From assembly GCA_033398695.1 (NCBI GenBank), contig CM065810.1:144027858-144091857 (forward strand): a stretch of 64,000 nt of DNA, read 5' to 3'. Positions 54,665 through 64,000 of the stretch are shown in pieces; position 1 is the stretch's first letter, and the number at the start of each line of letters is the position of its first letter. The position numbers and the translations under genes are program-made. Origin of the DNA: Orobanche coerulescens. Its lineage: Eukaryota; Streptophyta; Magnoliopsida; Lamiales; Orobanchaceae. The notes below the pieces were generated by a model. That model did no database searches and was not told the origin of the DNA. It worked only from the letters and a program-made list of their open reading frames with translations.

Positions 54665-56788
54665 TGTAACACCCCCAAGATATTCGAGGTATATTACAGC
54701 GCCGTGAATCCCTATATGGGACCCACCAGGCTGAACAAACATCATACTCATCGACTCACAGAAATAACAGAATAACACCTCGTCATAAAGACGCCAAACA
54801 AAATAATCCACCCGGTTCAACTGGTTAAACATAACACCATAATCCGACACAAACATAATAAACAACAATACAATCCAGACGAGTAAAAATTCTTAAGTAC
54901 TCGAGTACTTCTATTAGTTTAAAGACCACAAAAGGTAAAAATATAGAAGGCAATAAGACACCACTCGTGCACAATCATCACGCGCGGCCATCATCCGCAT
55001 ACTGGTCCAGCACCCACTCGTCTCGATGAACCTGACCTGAAATTCATAAAACGAATTTCCCCAAAACGGGTCCCCAGAGGGGTTAGCAATTACGCTAGTA
55101 CAAGTAACCAAATGAACAACTTACATCTTGCACATATAGTAAATGCATGCAATCGAGAAAACATAGTTCCAAAACACTCATTTCCGGAAATGTCAATAAT
55201 CAAATCATATTTGTAAAATGCACCACAATTAACCGCGGACCCACCCCTCCGTGGACCCCTACCGAGACCCCGTCGGATCTAACCCGTAATGGTTAAAAGC
55301 AAGCTCGCGGATCCACCCCTCCGTGGACCCCTACCGAGACCCCGTCGGATCTAACCCATAGTGAGCATACACACACACACACACAATTCTCATGCAATCT
55401 AATACGTTAAGATTGTAAGTTCATAAGGGTACTTGCCTCGATTAACAGACCGTGACACGAACGGAAATGAAGGATAAAACACGACCGCGAGGAACCGGCG
55501 GAAAAGAACCTAACGATTCGAATAACACAATCACAACCACTTCTAAACGATTACGGAAGTGGAATACACACGGAAACCCGCCTACGATTCATGTATATTC
55601 GTATAAAAATAACAACGAGGGCGGACCACAACCAAACCCTCCCGATTTCGCAAAGTATGAAAATATACCATGAATCCGTAGGAAAACTAATGATATCAAC
55701 AAGATTAATCATATTCATCATGAATCCACCAACAAAACGGAACGAATCGGAAGAAAATCCCAAAACCCCTAAATTATCCAAAAGTGGGGTTCTAAGAGAT
55801 TTACCTTGGATTAAGATGAAAGATTCGTGTTGATGTTGTTATAATACACCAAGAACTCAAGAAAGATATTGGATGAGATGATTGGAGGAAGAAATCGCCA
55901 ATAAAATCGCCCGGAATCGCCTTAGCCGCGGAGAGGAGGAAGAAATGAGAAAATATGTTCATCTCGGTCAACTCCCTGGTTTATATAGCCAGGGAGTGTT
56001 AGCGCGCGCTAATCCTCAAAGTTAGCGTGCGCTAACGGAACAAAACTCCAGTCCAGTAGCCAGATTTCTCGCCGTTAGCATGCGCTACTCGAAACGTAGC
56101 GTGCGTTAATAACCTCTCGGTAGCACGCGCTATCGACCAATAGCATGCGCTACCTGGACATCAGCCAAGTCCAGAAGCAACTGGAAGTACACACCTGATC
56201 CGGTTAGCGCGCGCTATGGACCAAACACAGCGTGCGCTAAAGTGTATCTGTAGCGCGCTATCGATCAATAGCGTGCGCTACCTGGGCATCAGTCGAGTCC
56301 AGTAGCAACTTGTCCAGTACTGGACACTCATGCTAGCGCACGCTACCAGGAATCTCAACGTGCGCTAGCCCCTAACATTAGCGTGCGCTAGACTACGTAG
56401 CGTACGCTAATCCGCCAGTCCAGAGAGCTGGAATTAGCACTGCCACTCCCAGGGCTTGCTCTCTAGCACGCGCTACGAAGCAGTTGTAGCGTGCGCTACT
56501 AAGGGACCTCTAGCGTGCGCTATGCAGAAAAGATAGCGTGCGCTTGGTATGAAGCATAAACGGTCTAGAACACCGGAATATGAACGACACAACAAACGGA
56601 ACATCTCAAGACACATCAAAACATAGAATGGTCTACGGCAACCCCGAAACGGCAATTCCGCACAACAATTACGGGAATCAGATCAATAGATGACGGAAAA
56701 GATACACTGAAAGATACACGAGGGTCGCTACAACCGAGAAATACACCGAAAATAAAAATACAAGGAAAAGAAAAATGCGGATATTACA
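54665..56788 (-). repeat. 5' LTR of Tekay-3
   Basis: 2124 bp; ends TGTAACACCCC and GGATATTACA intact. Palindrome array 55999-56546, TATA hairpin 55972-55996. Closely similar to the 3' LTR; many differences are C/T or G/A changes at CG inside the palindromes, and one palindrome (near 56250) is 2 bp shorter. Confidence 0.9.
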
Positions 56789-56793
56789 GTAAG

Positions 56794-58700
56794 AGAGCCA
56801 AGAAAATCTGGGACAAGCTCGAGATGATCTGGGAGTGCACAAAACTTTCGAAACAAATAAAATTTCCAAACTGACTCAAGAGTCCGAGTCTTTTGAAATG
56901 AAATCCAATGATTGTCGATGAACTTGACGCATTGGGTAAAGTGTACACCCAAAAAAGAACAGAATTTAAGAATATTTAGAGCAATCCCCGCCCAATGGGA
57001 TTTTAAGACTTCATCCATGCCTGCTTCCTGTAAGCTTAATAAAATATCTACTTTTGACCGGCTTTCTAATTTGAAAGAATTCAAGTACGATATTGACAGG
57101 AGAGACATGGCAGAAGAGTCATCCTCTAGGACTACATCACTAACTGCTCTAGGATCGGACAGGAAACATAATTCTGCTCCCAGAGCTTCAAAGAGTACAT
57201 GGAAGGACGAGGAGCTTATGCAAGAAGACATGGCCCTCTTGATGTAGAAATTCCAGTAATTCATGAAGACTTGAAAGCGCCCAGAAGCCCAATACATCCA
57301 ATAAGGTAAGCAATGAGGCATCATCTACAACAGGAACCTGGACTATGCCAACAAGGGTCCCCATCCAAAGATCTACATGCATCTAGAATGAGAAAGACAA
57401 GAGAGAATCAGAATACGCATAATATGGTGTAATAAGCTAAAAGCGTTGCTGGAGAAGATGAGGCAGCACCTACAACAAGCAATACAGAAGCTTTCAAACA
57501 TGATGAATTGAACAGCGACTCATGCGACAGTGAGGCAAAAGCATACTTCTGCATGATGGTAAAAGAGGAAGAAGATGACAGTGATGATGAGACAATTTCA
57601 ATTCCTTAAATGATAACCATTGCACAAACATACGTTTGAAAATATGATGACTGAGTTCAGAACTATTTAACAAGCCCACGAGAACTTAGAAAAGTAAAAC
57701 CTACAACTCACACTTTACAGCATGGAGCTTAGAGGTGAATAACTTGCCGAAAGAAATTTCCCAAAGTCAATCTTTAGATTTTAAAAACTGCAAGGTCGAG
57801 ATTGAAAAACTCATGGAAATCAATCTGCAGGTTGCTACCAAAACGACTGAGATAAAATCTCGAATTGAAAGTCATAATTTTGCTCAGCTTGAAGACAAAA
57901 TTGAGCATCTCGATAAATAATAAAGAGGACTAGAGGCCATCCTCAAATTATTTGAAAACTCTTCGAGAAGGACAGGTGATGTCATAATCAGAGGTGAATA
58001 AGTTCATACAAATAAAGCCCACGATACAGCTTGTCCTCTAACTCGGGTATCTAATGCAGTATGGTACTTATCAAAGCGATTGAGCCTACCATGAGCGAAC
58101 AAACTAAGGTAATACCAAAGGATGTCCCTGTTGTAAAGAACAAAAGAAAATCTATAGATATACCTTTATTAGATCCCATTAAGGCTGTTGTATCCCCCCC
58201 AAGATCATTCCATCAACAACATAAAGTGCAGTCATGCAAACTGCCAAGATATGCCGATAGAAACACAGCTGCTCAACACCCAAGATCCAACTCACCAAGG
58301 TAAATGATACAACAATATATGATGTACCTTCTCAATAAGCTCGAAGACGCCTAGCTCCACCTGCGAACTTACAGCAACAAAGACAACACCAAAGGAATTT
58401 TGTACCTCGAACACAATGGAAATGCCAACATATGTGGATTACACCTCAGCGAAGAGTACAACATCCAAGATGTCAAATGCATATACAAGTTGTACCTTAA
58501 AATGAAGCACAAATATGATAACCTAACTGGAACATCAGGCATAGGTCTCCCTCCCCCTCCCCGAAATCGACCGTACATGAACTACAGTACTCACAAGAAT
58601 GCGCATGACTATCACTTTTACAGGGAATACATGCCTGCCACACGTAGATCTTACAGGAACAAACCAAGAAAACCTAAATCGAATCTATTGTTGTAAGGCA
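56794..58700 (+). pseudogene. copia-D gag, main part
   Basis: Plus strand, many stops. AKKIWDKLEMIWECT follows the Tekay-3 target site. 56912-57247 has RIFRAIPAQWDFKTSSMPASCKLNKISTFDRLSNLKEFKYDI, the Sirevirus-like gag middle. 57530-57600 has an acidic stretch EEEDDSDDE. 57735-57920 looks like a coiled coil (NLPKEISQSQSLDFKNCKVEIEKLME). 58061-58303 is basic. It resembles the long coiled-coil gag of SIRE-A in layout but is much more decayed. No knuckle is recognised. Confidence 0.65.
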
Positions 58701-58762
58701 AATACGAATTATGAAAGGCACAACTGACCTAGGACCCACTCAAAATGGGTACCTAAATCTAC

Positions 58763-59005
58763 TTGATTTACTCTGCAGGACATTATGAAAGTGACATCTG
58801 GTACTTTGGCAGCGGATGTTCTCAGCATATGATAAGAAATAAAGCTAAGCTAACTGACTATATGGACTGTCGAGGACCCAAAGCTCGATTCAATGACAAA
58901 TCAAAAGGAAGAACGATAGGAATGGAACTTTGTTGTAGGAAATTCAAAGTCGCTGATGTCGTATATGTGGAAGGACTACAATATAATTTTCTACGTGTTA
59001 ATTAA
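58763..59005 (+). pseudogene. copia-D protease
   Basis: 80-codon stretch: YESDIWYFGSGCSQHMIRNKAKL, then KSKGRTIGM and VADVVYVEGLQYNFLRVN, the copia protease domain. The catalytic Asp of D-S-G is Gly (GGC at 58808-58810), so it would be inactive. Confidence 0.8.
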
Positions 59006-60002
59006 TTTATGATATACATTTTTTAATGAAATTCTTCTAAGGACACTATAAGGTGAATGACATTAAAACTTAAAAGATTGTTCTTACAGGAACTCGATTA
59101 GGAACATATACATTGCAGACTAGATCCCCACGGGAAGCAATAGCCCATTTCTTGCGAAGGGTATATCAGGACAAAACCGGTTGTGGCACAAGAAGATGTC
59201 ATACCTGAACTCCGAAACTATCAACAAGCTTGCAAGGAAAGGAAATGGTTAGAGGCTTACCAGACCTAACATATTAAAAAGATAACATTTGTGGAGCATG
59301 TCAAAAAAATAAACAAATCAAGACCACCCACAAGAGCAAGACACATATCATCCCACATGGTGCTGGACTTAGTACATATGGACTTATACGACCATGTGGA
59401 TCCAATCGACCTTGGAGGTAAGAAATATTTCTTATTTATTATTTATGATTATTCTATGTATACATGGATCGTATTTTGGCATAGAAGAAGGAGACAGTGA
59501 CCAAACTGCCAGAACACCCAAAGGAGCTACAAAACAAAAAAATTTCGAGCCTCGTGACCATTAGATCCAACAAGGGTACATACTTCACTAACATATTCAT
59601 TGATAATATTGTGCGTAAAATGGGATACAACATGAATACTCGGCTGACAGGACTTCACAACAAAATGTTGTTGAATGCAAGAACATAACATTGAAGGAAG
59701 CCATGAGAAGCATGATCGCTGATTGCAAATTACCACATCAGTTCTGGTCCGAGGCAATAAATACAACATGCTTTACACAGAAACAGAGTGTCATCAACAA
59801 GAAACTGAACAACACTCTTTATGAGGTGTTAAAAAATTAAAAACATTCCATTACATATTTTACATTTTTAGATGGAGGTATTATATGCCTAACAACGGGA
59901 AATATCAAATCAAAACCTTTGAGGCAAAGTGTACTGAAGGGGGTCTTCATAGGATACTAAAATATGAGCAAGGCCTACAAAGTATTCACAAAATGGAAAC
60001 TG
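59006..60002 (+). pseudogene. copia-D integrase, decayed
   Basis: Near 59182: LWHKKMSYLNSETINKLARKGN, the pre-integrase zinc motif with the second His changed (GH to SY). 59291-59500: MVLDLVHMDLYDHVDPIDLGGKKYFLFIIYDYSMYTWIVFW; the second Asp of the DYS motif is kept. Near 59560: IRSNKGTYFTN, where family IRSDNGTEF has Asp, here Asn. Several stops. Near 59970 KAYKVFTKWK, after which a solo LTR interrupts; the frame resumes at about 61190. Confidence 0.8.
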
Positions 60003-61184
60003 TGTTGGAATATTTTATTCGATCCAAATATATTAAAAATTTTTGATGATGATAACTAAGTCAAAAAACAATTGAGACAACAAGTGTCGAAGATGAAGAG
60101 CTGGACAGATAAGCGAAGCTAACGTACGCCATCAGCATATTAATGTACGCAAAAGATTAAGATAGAAGAAACTGGACGATGTCATTCACGCATGTTAACA
60201 CACGCATTGAAAGAAGCTAACATACGCAACATGACGTACATAATACTTTGATATTAATATACACTATGAAGTTTGAAATGTGAATTCAAATAGCAGCCTA
60301 TTGGAGAATTCTAGAAGGTCAACTAATACAACAGTCACAATACGTGAAGTAGTTAACATATGCTATGAGATGTTGATTCTAGAAGGTCAACTGATACAAC
60401 TGACACATGAACATTAATGTACGCTACTATGAGATCTAGCATAAGCAAAGGAAGAAAACATATCTACTTGACTGCACTGGACAGACGATACCGTACACAA
60501 CATTGAAAGACTTACATACACTAAAGGCTTAACGCAGGCTAAACACATTATGTAGTGCATGCTAAAGAGGGGCAGAAAACAACGGCTAATTGAAGCTTTA
60601 AGCCTATAAATACCACTTCATTTGGTATTCAAGAGGCAACAACTTCAAGAAACTTCTATATACATCTGATACTATTGTATATATTATTGTTCTTGTAACC
60701 CATCTTAATTGATAAGAGTTTGAGTGTCTAATCCACTCAATCATACACGAGAGGAAAGAAAAGATTGTAGATTTGATTTGGTGTTATTAGGATCGTAGAT
60801 CCAGCATTATTAGAATCATAATCTAAACCCATGTAAGATTTTTCTAGTACCGATAGAAAGCTAGAAAGGTTGCTTTCTTATCCGATAGAAAAGGAAAAAC
60901 GGTTTATCTTGGACTAAAAAAAAGACAAGACTGTAACGGTTTATCTTGGACCATTTGAAGACAAGATTGTAATGGTTTACCTTGGACCGATCGAAGACAA
61001 TGAGGAATGGTTTATCTTGAACATATAGAAAAAGATACTGAAGAAGAGAGGACGTAGGCACGTTGCTGAACCTCTATAAATCTCTGTGTCATTTATATTT
61101 CGCACTCAACTATTGCTTCCGCATGCGAAAAGAGTTCAATACTCTACACCACACTATTTAACCTCCCTTCTAGTGGCGGTACCA
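60003..61184 (+). repeat. Solo LTR in copia-D (Sirevirus-like)
   Basis: Inserted between KVFTKWK and AIEESVHVV of copia-D. Left end TGTTGGAAT; right end about TACCA, not sharply defined, duplication not resolved. TATAAATA at 60605-60612. The stretch GACGTAGGCACGTTGCTGAACC near 61050 is the usual Sirevirus R/U5 block. U3 (60115-60560) is rich in degenerate TAACGTACGC/TTAATGTACGC phrases. Confidence 0.65.
60898..61022 (+). repeat. Four tandem 36-bp repeats in the solo LTR
   Basis: GGTTTATCTTGGAC-type units start at 60901, 60938, 60974 and 61009, each followed by GAAGACAAGATTGTAAT or similar. A minus-strand open frame across it only mirrors the repeat. Confidence 0.75.
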
Positions 61185-62003
61185 ACCTAAAAAATCGGCA
61201 ATCGAGGAATCAGTTCATGTTGTGATCAATGAGCGTATTGCAATCCTACAACAATCGGTGGAGCAAAATATGTCATAAATCTAAGCCTGTAAGAGATTCC
61301 ATAGACCCGAGGGAAACTGTCACTGTACTTGAAATCAACTCTACATTTGTACGAATCAATGAAGCTGTTGTACAACTAGAAACACAGACTAAAACACAAC
61401 AGTATACAACAAGCGATGCAGAGATGGAACCCGACAAGAGATGACTAAGAGATCACCCACATGAACTGGTGATTTGAGTAATGCAAGCGTGAACACTAGA
61501 ATAGGAAATAACAATACAAGATGATACATACTGTGTGCACAGGAAGAAGTAGACAAAATCATGATCACAAGAAGGTTCCCTGTATGGAAGACTACAACGA
61601 AACTTCAAAGATTAGATATGTGCACGTCTAGCACATATGAAACCTAGCTCAACCAATGAATCTCTAGCTAATTCATATTGATAAAACAATGCAGAAGTGC
61701 TCAATATATTGGAGAGGAACTAATGTATGGTATTATATTTTTAAGAACAACCCATCAAGCGGTAACTAGGATGAAATGGGAATTCAGAAATAAGAAGGAT
61801 CAGAATGGATTAGTGATCAGAACAAGGCGAGGCTAGTCACAAAGTTCTACACATGGGAGAAAGGAATTGTACGATGATATATTTTCTCATGTAGCGATAC
61901 TGGAAGCCATTCGGATGCTTCTAGCATTTGCAGCTCATCTGAACTTTATTGTCTACCAAACAGATGTAAATATTGCTTTTCTGAGTGGAGGTTTAGCTGA
62001 ATA
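61185..62003 (+). pseudogene. copia-D pol after the solo LTR: RT start
   Basis: AIEESVHVVINE near 61200 continues the integrase C-terminal region. Near 61890-62003 VAILEAIRMLLAFAAHLNFIVYQTDVNIAFLSGG is the start of copia RT (family [20 protein letters not shown]). Between them only fragments remain (SRIIT-type repeats are not recognisable). Homology stops abruptly after 62003, the probable edge of another insertion or deletion. Confidence 0.7.
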
Positions 62004-62755
62004 ATGATAGTAATGAAATGAGTAATTAACACAAGGATTTTAGTGTAGTTCGGGGTAAAGCCCTCGATGTCTACGAACTACACACATGAGTTTGTTTACT
62101 ATAATTTAAAGTAGTACACAACAATTATGAATATAGATAAATACGTGTGAGTTATATCATTCACACAGATTGATACACTCGATATCACAGCTAAATTGTT
62201 CACACAAATTGACATGGTCTGATTTTAATCTTTGTCTTCGTCTTAGACAGATCGAAAACTGGATTCGTCTAAGCAATTTTGTCACATACAGGTCATAAAG
62301 TGCTCGGTTTGTCAATCCACACAAGATTGAGTTTAGGTAGAGTAGAATGAATCGCTTTGCTATAGTTAGCGCTGTTCTCAGTTGAGGACTTGTTTTACTC
62401 TTTTGTGGTAGGATAATCATTATATTCTTGCAAAGAGATTTTTTCTCTTAAGTTTGTTGATTGCAATTCGTGTCTTCAAGTCCTCTGGATGGCTATTTAG
62501 AACCTCGAAAATGTATCCCTTCAGATATAACCATTGTCGGGTAGGTGAAATGTGCACAACTTCTGATTGGCTGTTTGTGGAATTCGAGTTAAATGAATCT
62601 ATTTTGTCCAGCATTAAATGCATGCATACATTTCTGGCCGTCATAAATGCTCTCGGAGACCTCAGTCTGCTGCTGCAATAAATGCGATCTTCATCCATAT
62701 TAAATGTGTTTCACAATGGGGATACTTTATGAATACTAATTTCACGAGTCATTCA
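62004..62755. other. Unassigned sequence, possibly LTR-derived
   Basis: AATTAACACAAGGATTTTAGTGTAGTTCGGGGTAAAGCCC near 62020 resembles the R/U5 end of a plant LTR, read leftward or rightward. No primer site, TSD or ORF could be established. The end near 62755 meets a CCCGGG inverted repeat. Confidence 0.3.
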
Positions 62756-63860
62756 GACCCGGGCGAGGCCCCGGGCTGTATATGATGGTATTATATATTT
62801 AAATTGTTATTGTTCAGCATAAATTTTCGTCATTTTGATCATGGGTCCGTCATTTATTTTCGTCATTGTATATTCGGGACGCATTTTTGTCATTTTATAT
62901 ATAAGTTGTCATGGTAGCATACATTTTGTAGCATGATACGTATTTAAAATAGTTTATTGACATGTAATCTTTTAAGATGTATTTTTTACGTAATATTTTT
63001 TGTCTATTTATTTTGGTATTGACTCTATCATTTTTAATTGGAACTAACTAATATTAATACATTGGGCTAAGTTATAACTATTTCTTATGATAGTCAACGA
63101 TGCCTGTGCGATGCACATGTGCTGTATAGAAGTTTTCATAGATTTAAAATACGTGCGATGCACATGGGCTATATAGAAGTTTTCATAGCGTAATATTCGG
63201 CATTTATTTTCGTCATTTTATATTTAAGTTTTCATGGTGTCACACATTTGCTAAGCTTTATACGTACTTAGAATACTTTATTGAGTTGCACATGAGCTGT
63301 ATATAAGTTTTTATTCGTAATCTTCAGAACTTATTTTCGTCATTATATATCTAAGCCGTGATGGTATCACATTTCTAAGCATGACACACATTTAAAATAG
63401 TTTATTGACATTAAAAGAGTATATGTGAAGAGATTTTTTTCAAGATGTTATATTGAAAAGAGTCTATTCACATGTAATTTTTTAATATGTATAAGTTACA
63501 TAAATTATTTTAAATATGAAGCGAAGACATTAATGTTGGAGACCTTTTATATTCATCCACGTGCAATGCACACAGGTTTGGACTGCCTCAGGACCCATGC
63601 GATGCACTCAGGTTGGATCTAATTGTTTTTTTCGTAATGTTCGGGACTAATTTTCGGTTCATGTTTGAAACTCTCATTTTTTTGTGAAAGACGGACTTCG
63701 TTGTTCAAATAAATTACATTATTAAAAGCGAACTATAAAACAAATTTCCTTTTTAACAAAACTATAAAAACATAAAACATTAAAGTGGTTAGTATATTCA
63801 ACAGTATAAATTATAATTCGTATAATAAATTATAATTCGTATAGTAAAATATTGCATGTT
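62756..63860. repeat. AT-rich repeat region with diverged units
   Basis: CCCGGGCGAGGCCCCGGG at 62759-62776 is GC-rich and self-complementary. Phrases TTATTTTCGTCATT plus TATATNTAAG recur near 62855, 62895, 63200 and 63335; GCGATGCACATG-like phrases near 63110, 63155, 63560 and 63600; TTTAAAATAGTTTATTGACAT near 62943 and 63390. The units look like diverged tandem or terminal repeats of one transposon. No ORF. Confidence 0.5.
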
Positions 63861-64000
63861 TAACGTTGTTCTTGTTGTTGTTGTTGTTCTTGTTGTCTTT
63901 GTCGTTGTTGTTCATTGGCATTTTGTATGTTTTGTTCTTGATACAATTTTCGTGACTTGTTAATCTCTTTCTTTAATGTGAAGAGGTTTTTTGCAAAATG
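63861..64000 (-). CDS. C-terminal end of an unrecognised ORF, cut by window edge
   Basis: The minus strand is open from the window edge for about 45 codons: FAKNLFTLKKEINKSRKLYQEQ, then a glutamine-rich end (EQQRQRQQEQQQQQEQR) and TAA near 63861. The Q-run comes from a TTG/CTT microsatellite. I do not recognise the protein; being next to the repeat region it may belong to a transposon. Confidence 0.35.

Larger units (their letters stand above)
47633..56788 (-). mobile_element. Tekay-3, complete Ty3/gypsy chromovirus
   Basis: Minus strand, 9156 bp, target duplication GTAAG at 47628-47632 and 56789-56793. LTRs 47633-49758 (3') and 54665-56788 (5'). Same family as Tekay-2 by gag, pol and LTR ends, but with a different palindrome in the LTR. 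Integrase is intact; gag and RT carry single-base breaks. Inserted in copia-D gag. Confidence 0.95.

Noticed and set aside
60861..61061. Minus-strand ORF with repeated QDKPF-like peptide
   Set aside because: Mirrors four 36-bp tandem repeats in the solo LTR.

Overview
This window is eudicot-type plant nuclear DNA made almost entirely of retrotransposons nested inside one another. I find no host protein gene, tRNA or rRNA gene. The evidence for a plant is direct: Ty3/gypsy elements of Athila type (primer site matching tRNA-Asp) and Tekay/Del type (chromodomain integrase, primer site matching initiator tRNA-Met), Ty1/copia elements of Sirevirus type, L1-type LINEs with a zf-RVT tail, and a Harbinger-like MITE. 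The density suggests a heterochromatic or pericentromeric location; the species cannot be named.

Left part (1-27420). A minus-strand Sirevirus-like copia (called SIRE-A; LTR 24924-26561) is the host of four insertions. A Tekay element (Tekay-1, minus, LTR 2556-4928) interrupts its reverse transcriptase and is itself interrupted in gag by an Athila element (Athila-1, minus, LTR 503-1809). A complete Athila (Athila-2, plus, 5972-18522, duplication ATCTG) splits reverse transcriptase from integrase. A 5'-truncated LINE (20484-23262) lies in gag. The SIRE-A LTR carries a primer site on one side and a polypurine tract on the other, so a second Sirevirus end adjoins it.

Middle (27421-47632). A foldback element, a TTA-flanked MITE (29316-30450) and a copia gag (copia-C, minus), which is split by a complete Tekay element (Tekay-2, plus, 32189-41295, duplication AGTAA). 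These are followed by a LINE fragment, a probable solo LTR (44137-45395) and AT-rich DNA.

Right part (47460-64000). A degenerate plus-strand copia (copia-D) is split by a complete Tekay element (Tekay-3, minus, 47633-56788, duplication GTAAG) and by a solo LTR (about 60003-61184). The last 2 kb are AT-rich repeats and the end of an unrecognised minus-strand reading frame.

The most interesting theme is that nearly every LTR family here carries, just upstream of its TATA box, a dense array of short self-complementary motifs whose sequence is private to that family: CCGCGG-G-CCGCGG, TTACGGCCGTAA, GACACGG-G-CCGTGTC, CCTATCGGCCGATAGG, TTAGCGCGCGCTAA and GCGATCG. Tekay-2 and Tekay-3 encode closely similar proteins yet have unrelated palindromes. 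In Athila-2 the same palindrome plus TATA module is repeated inside the element, ahead of a putative intron and an intact third ORF, suggesting a separate promoter for that ORF.
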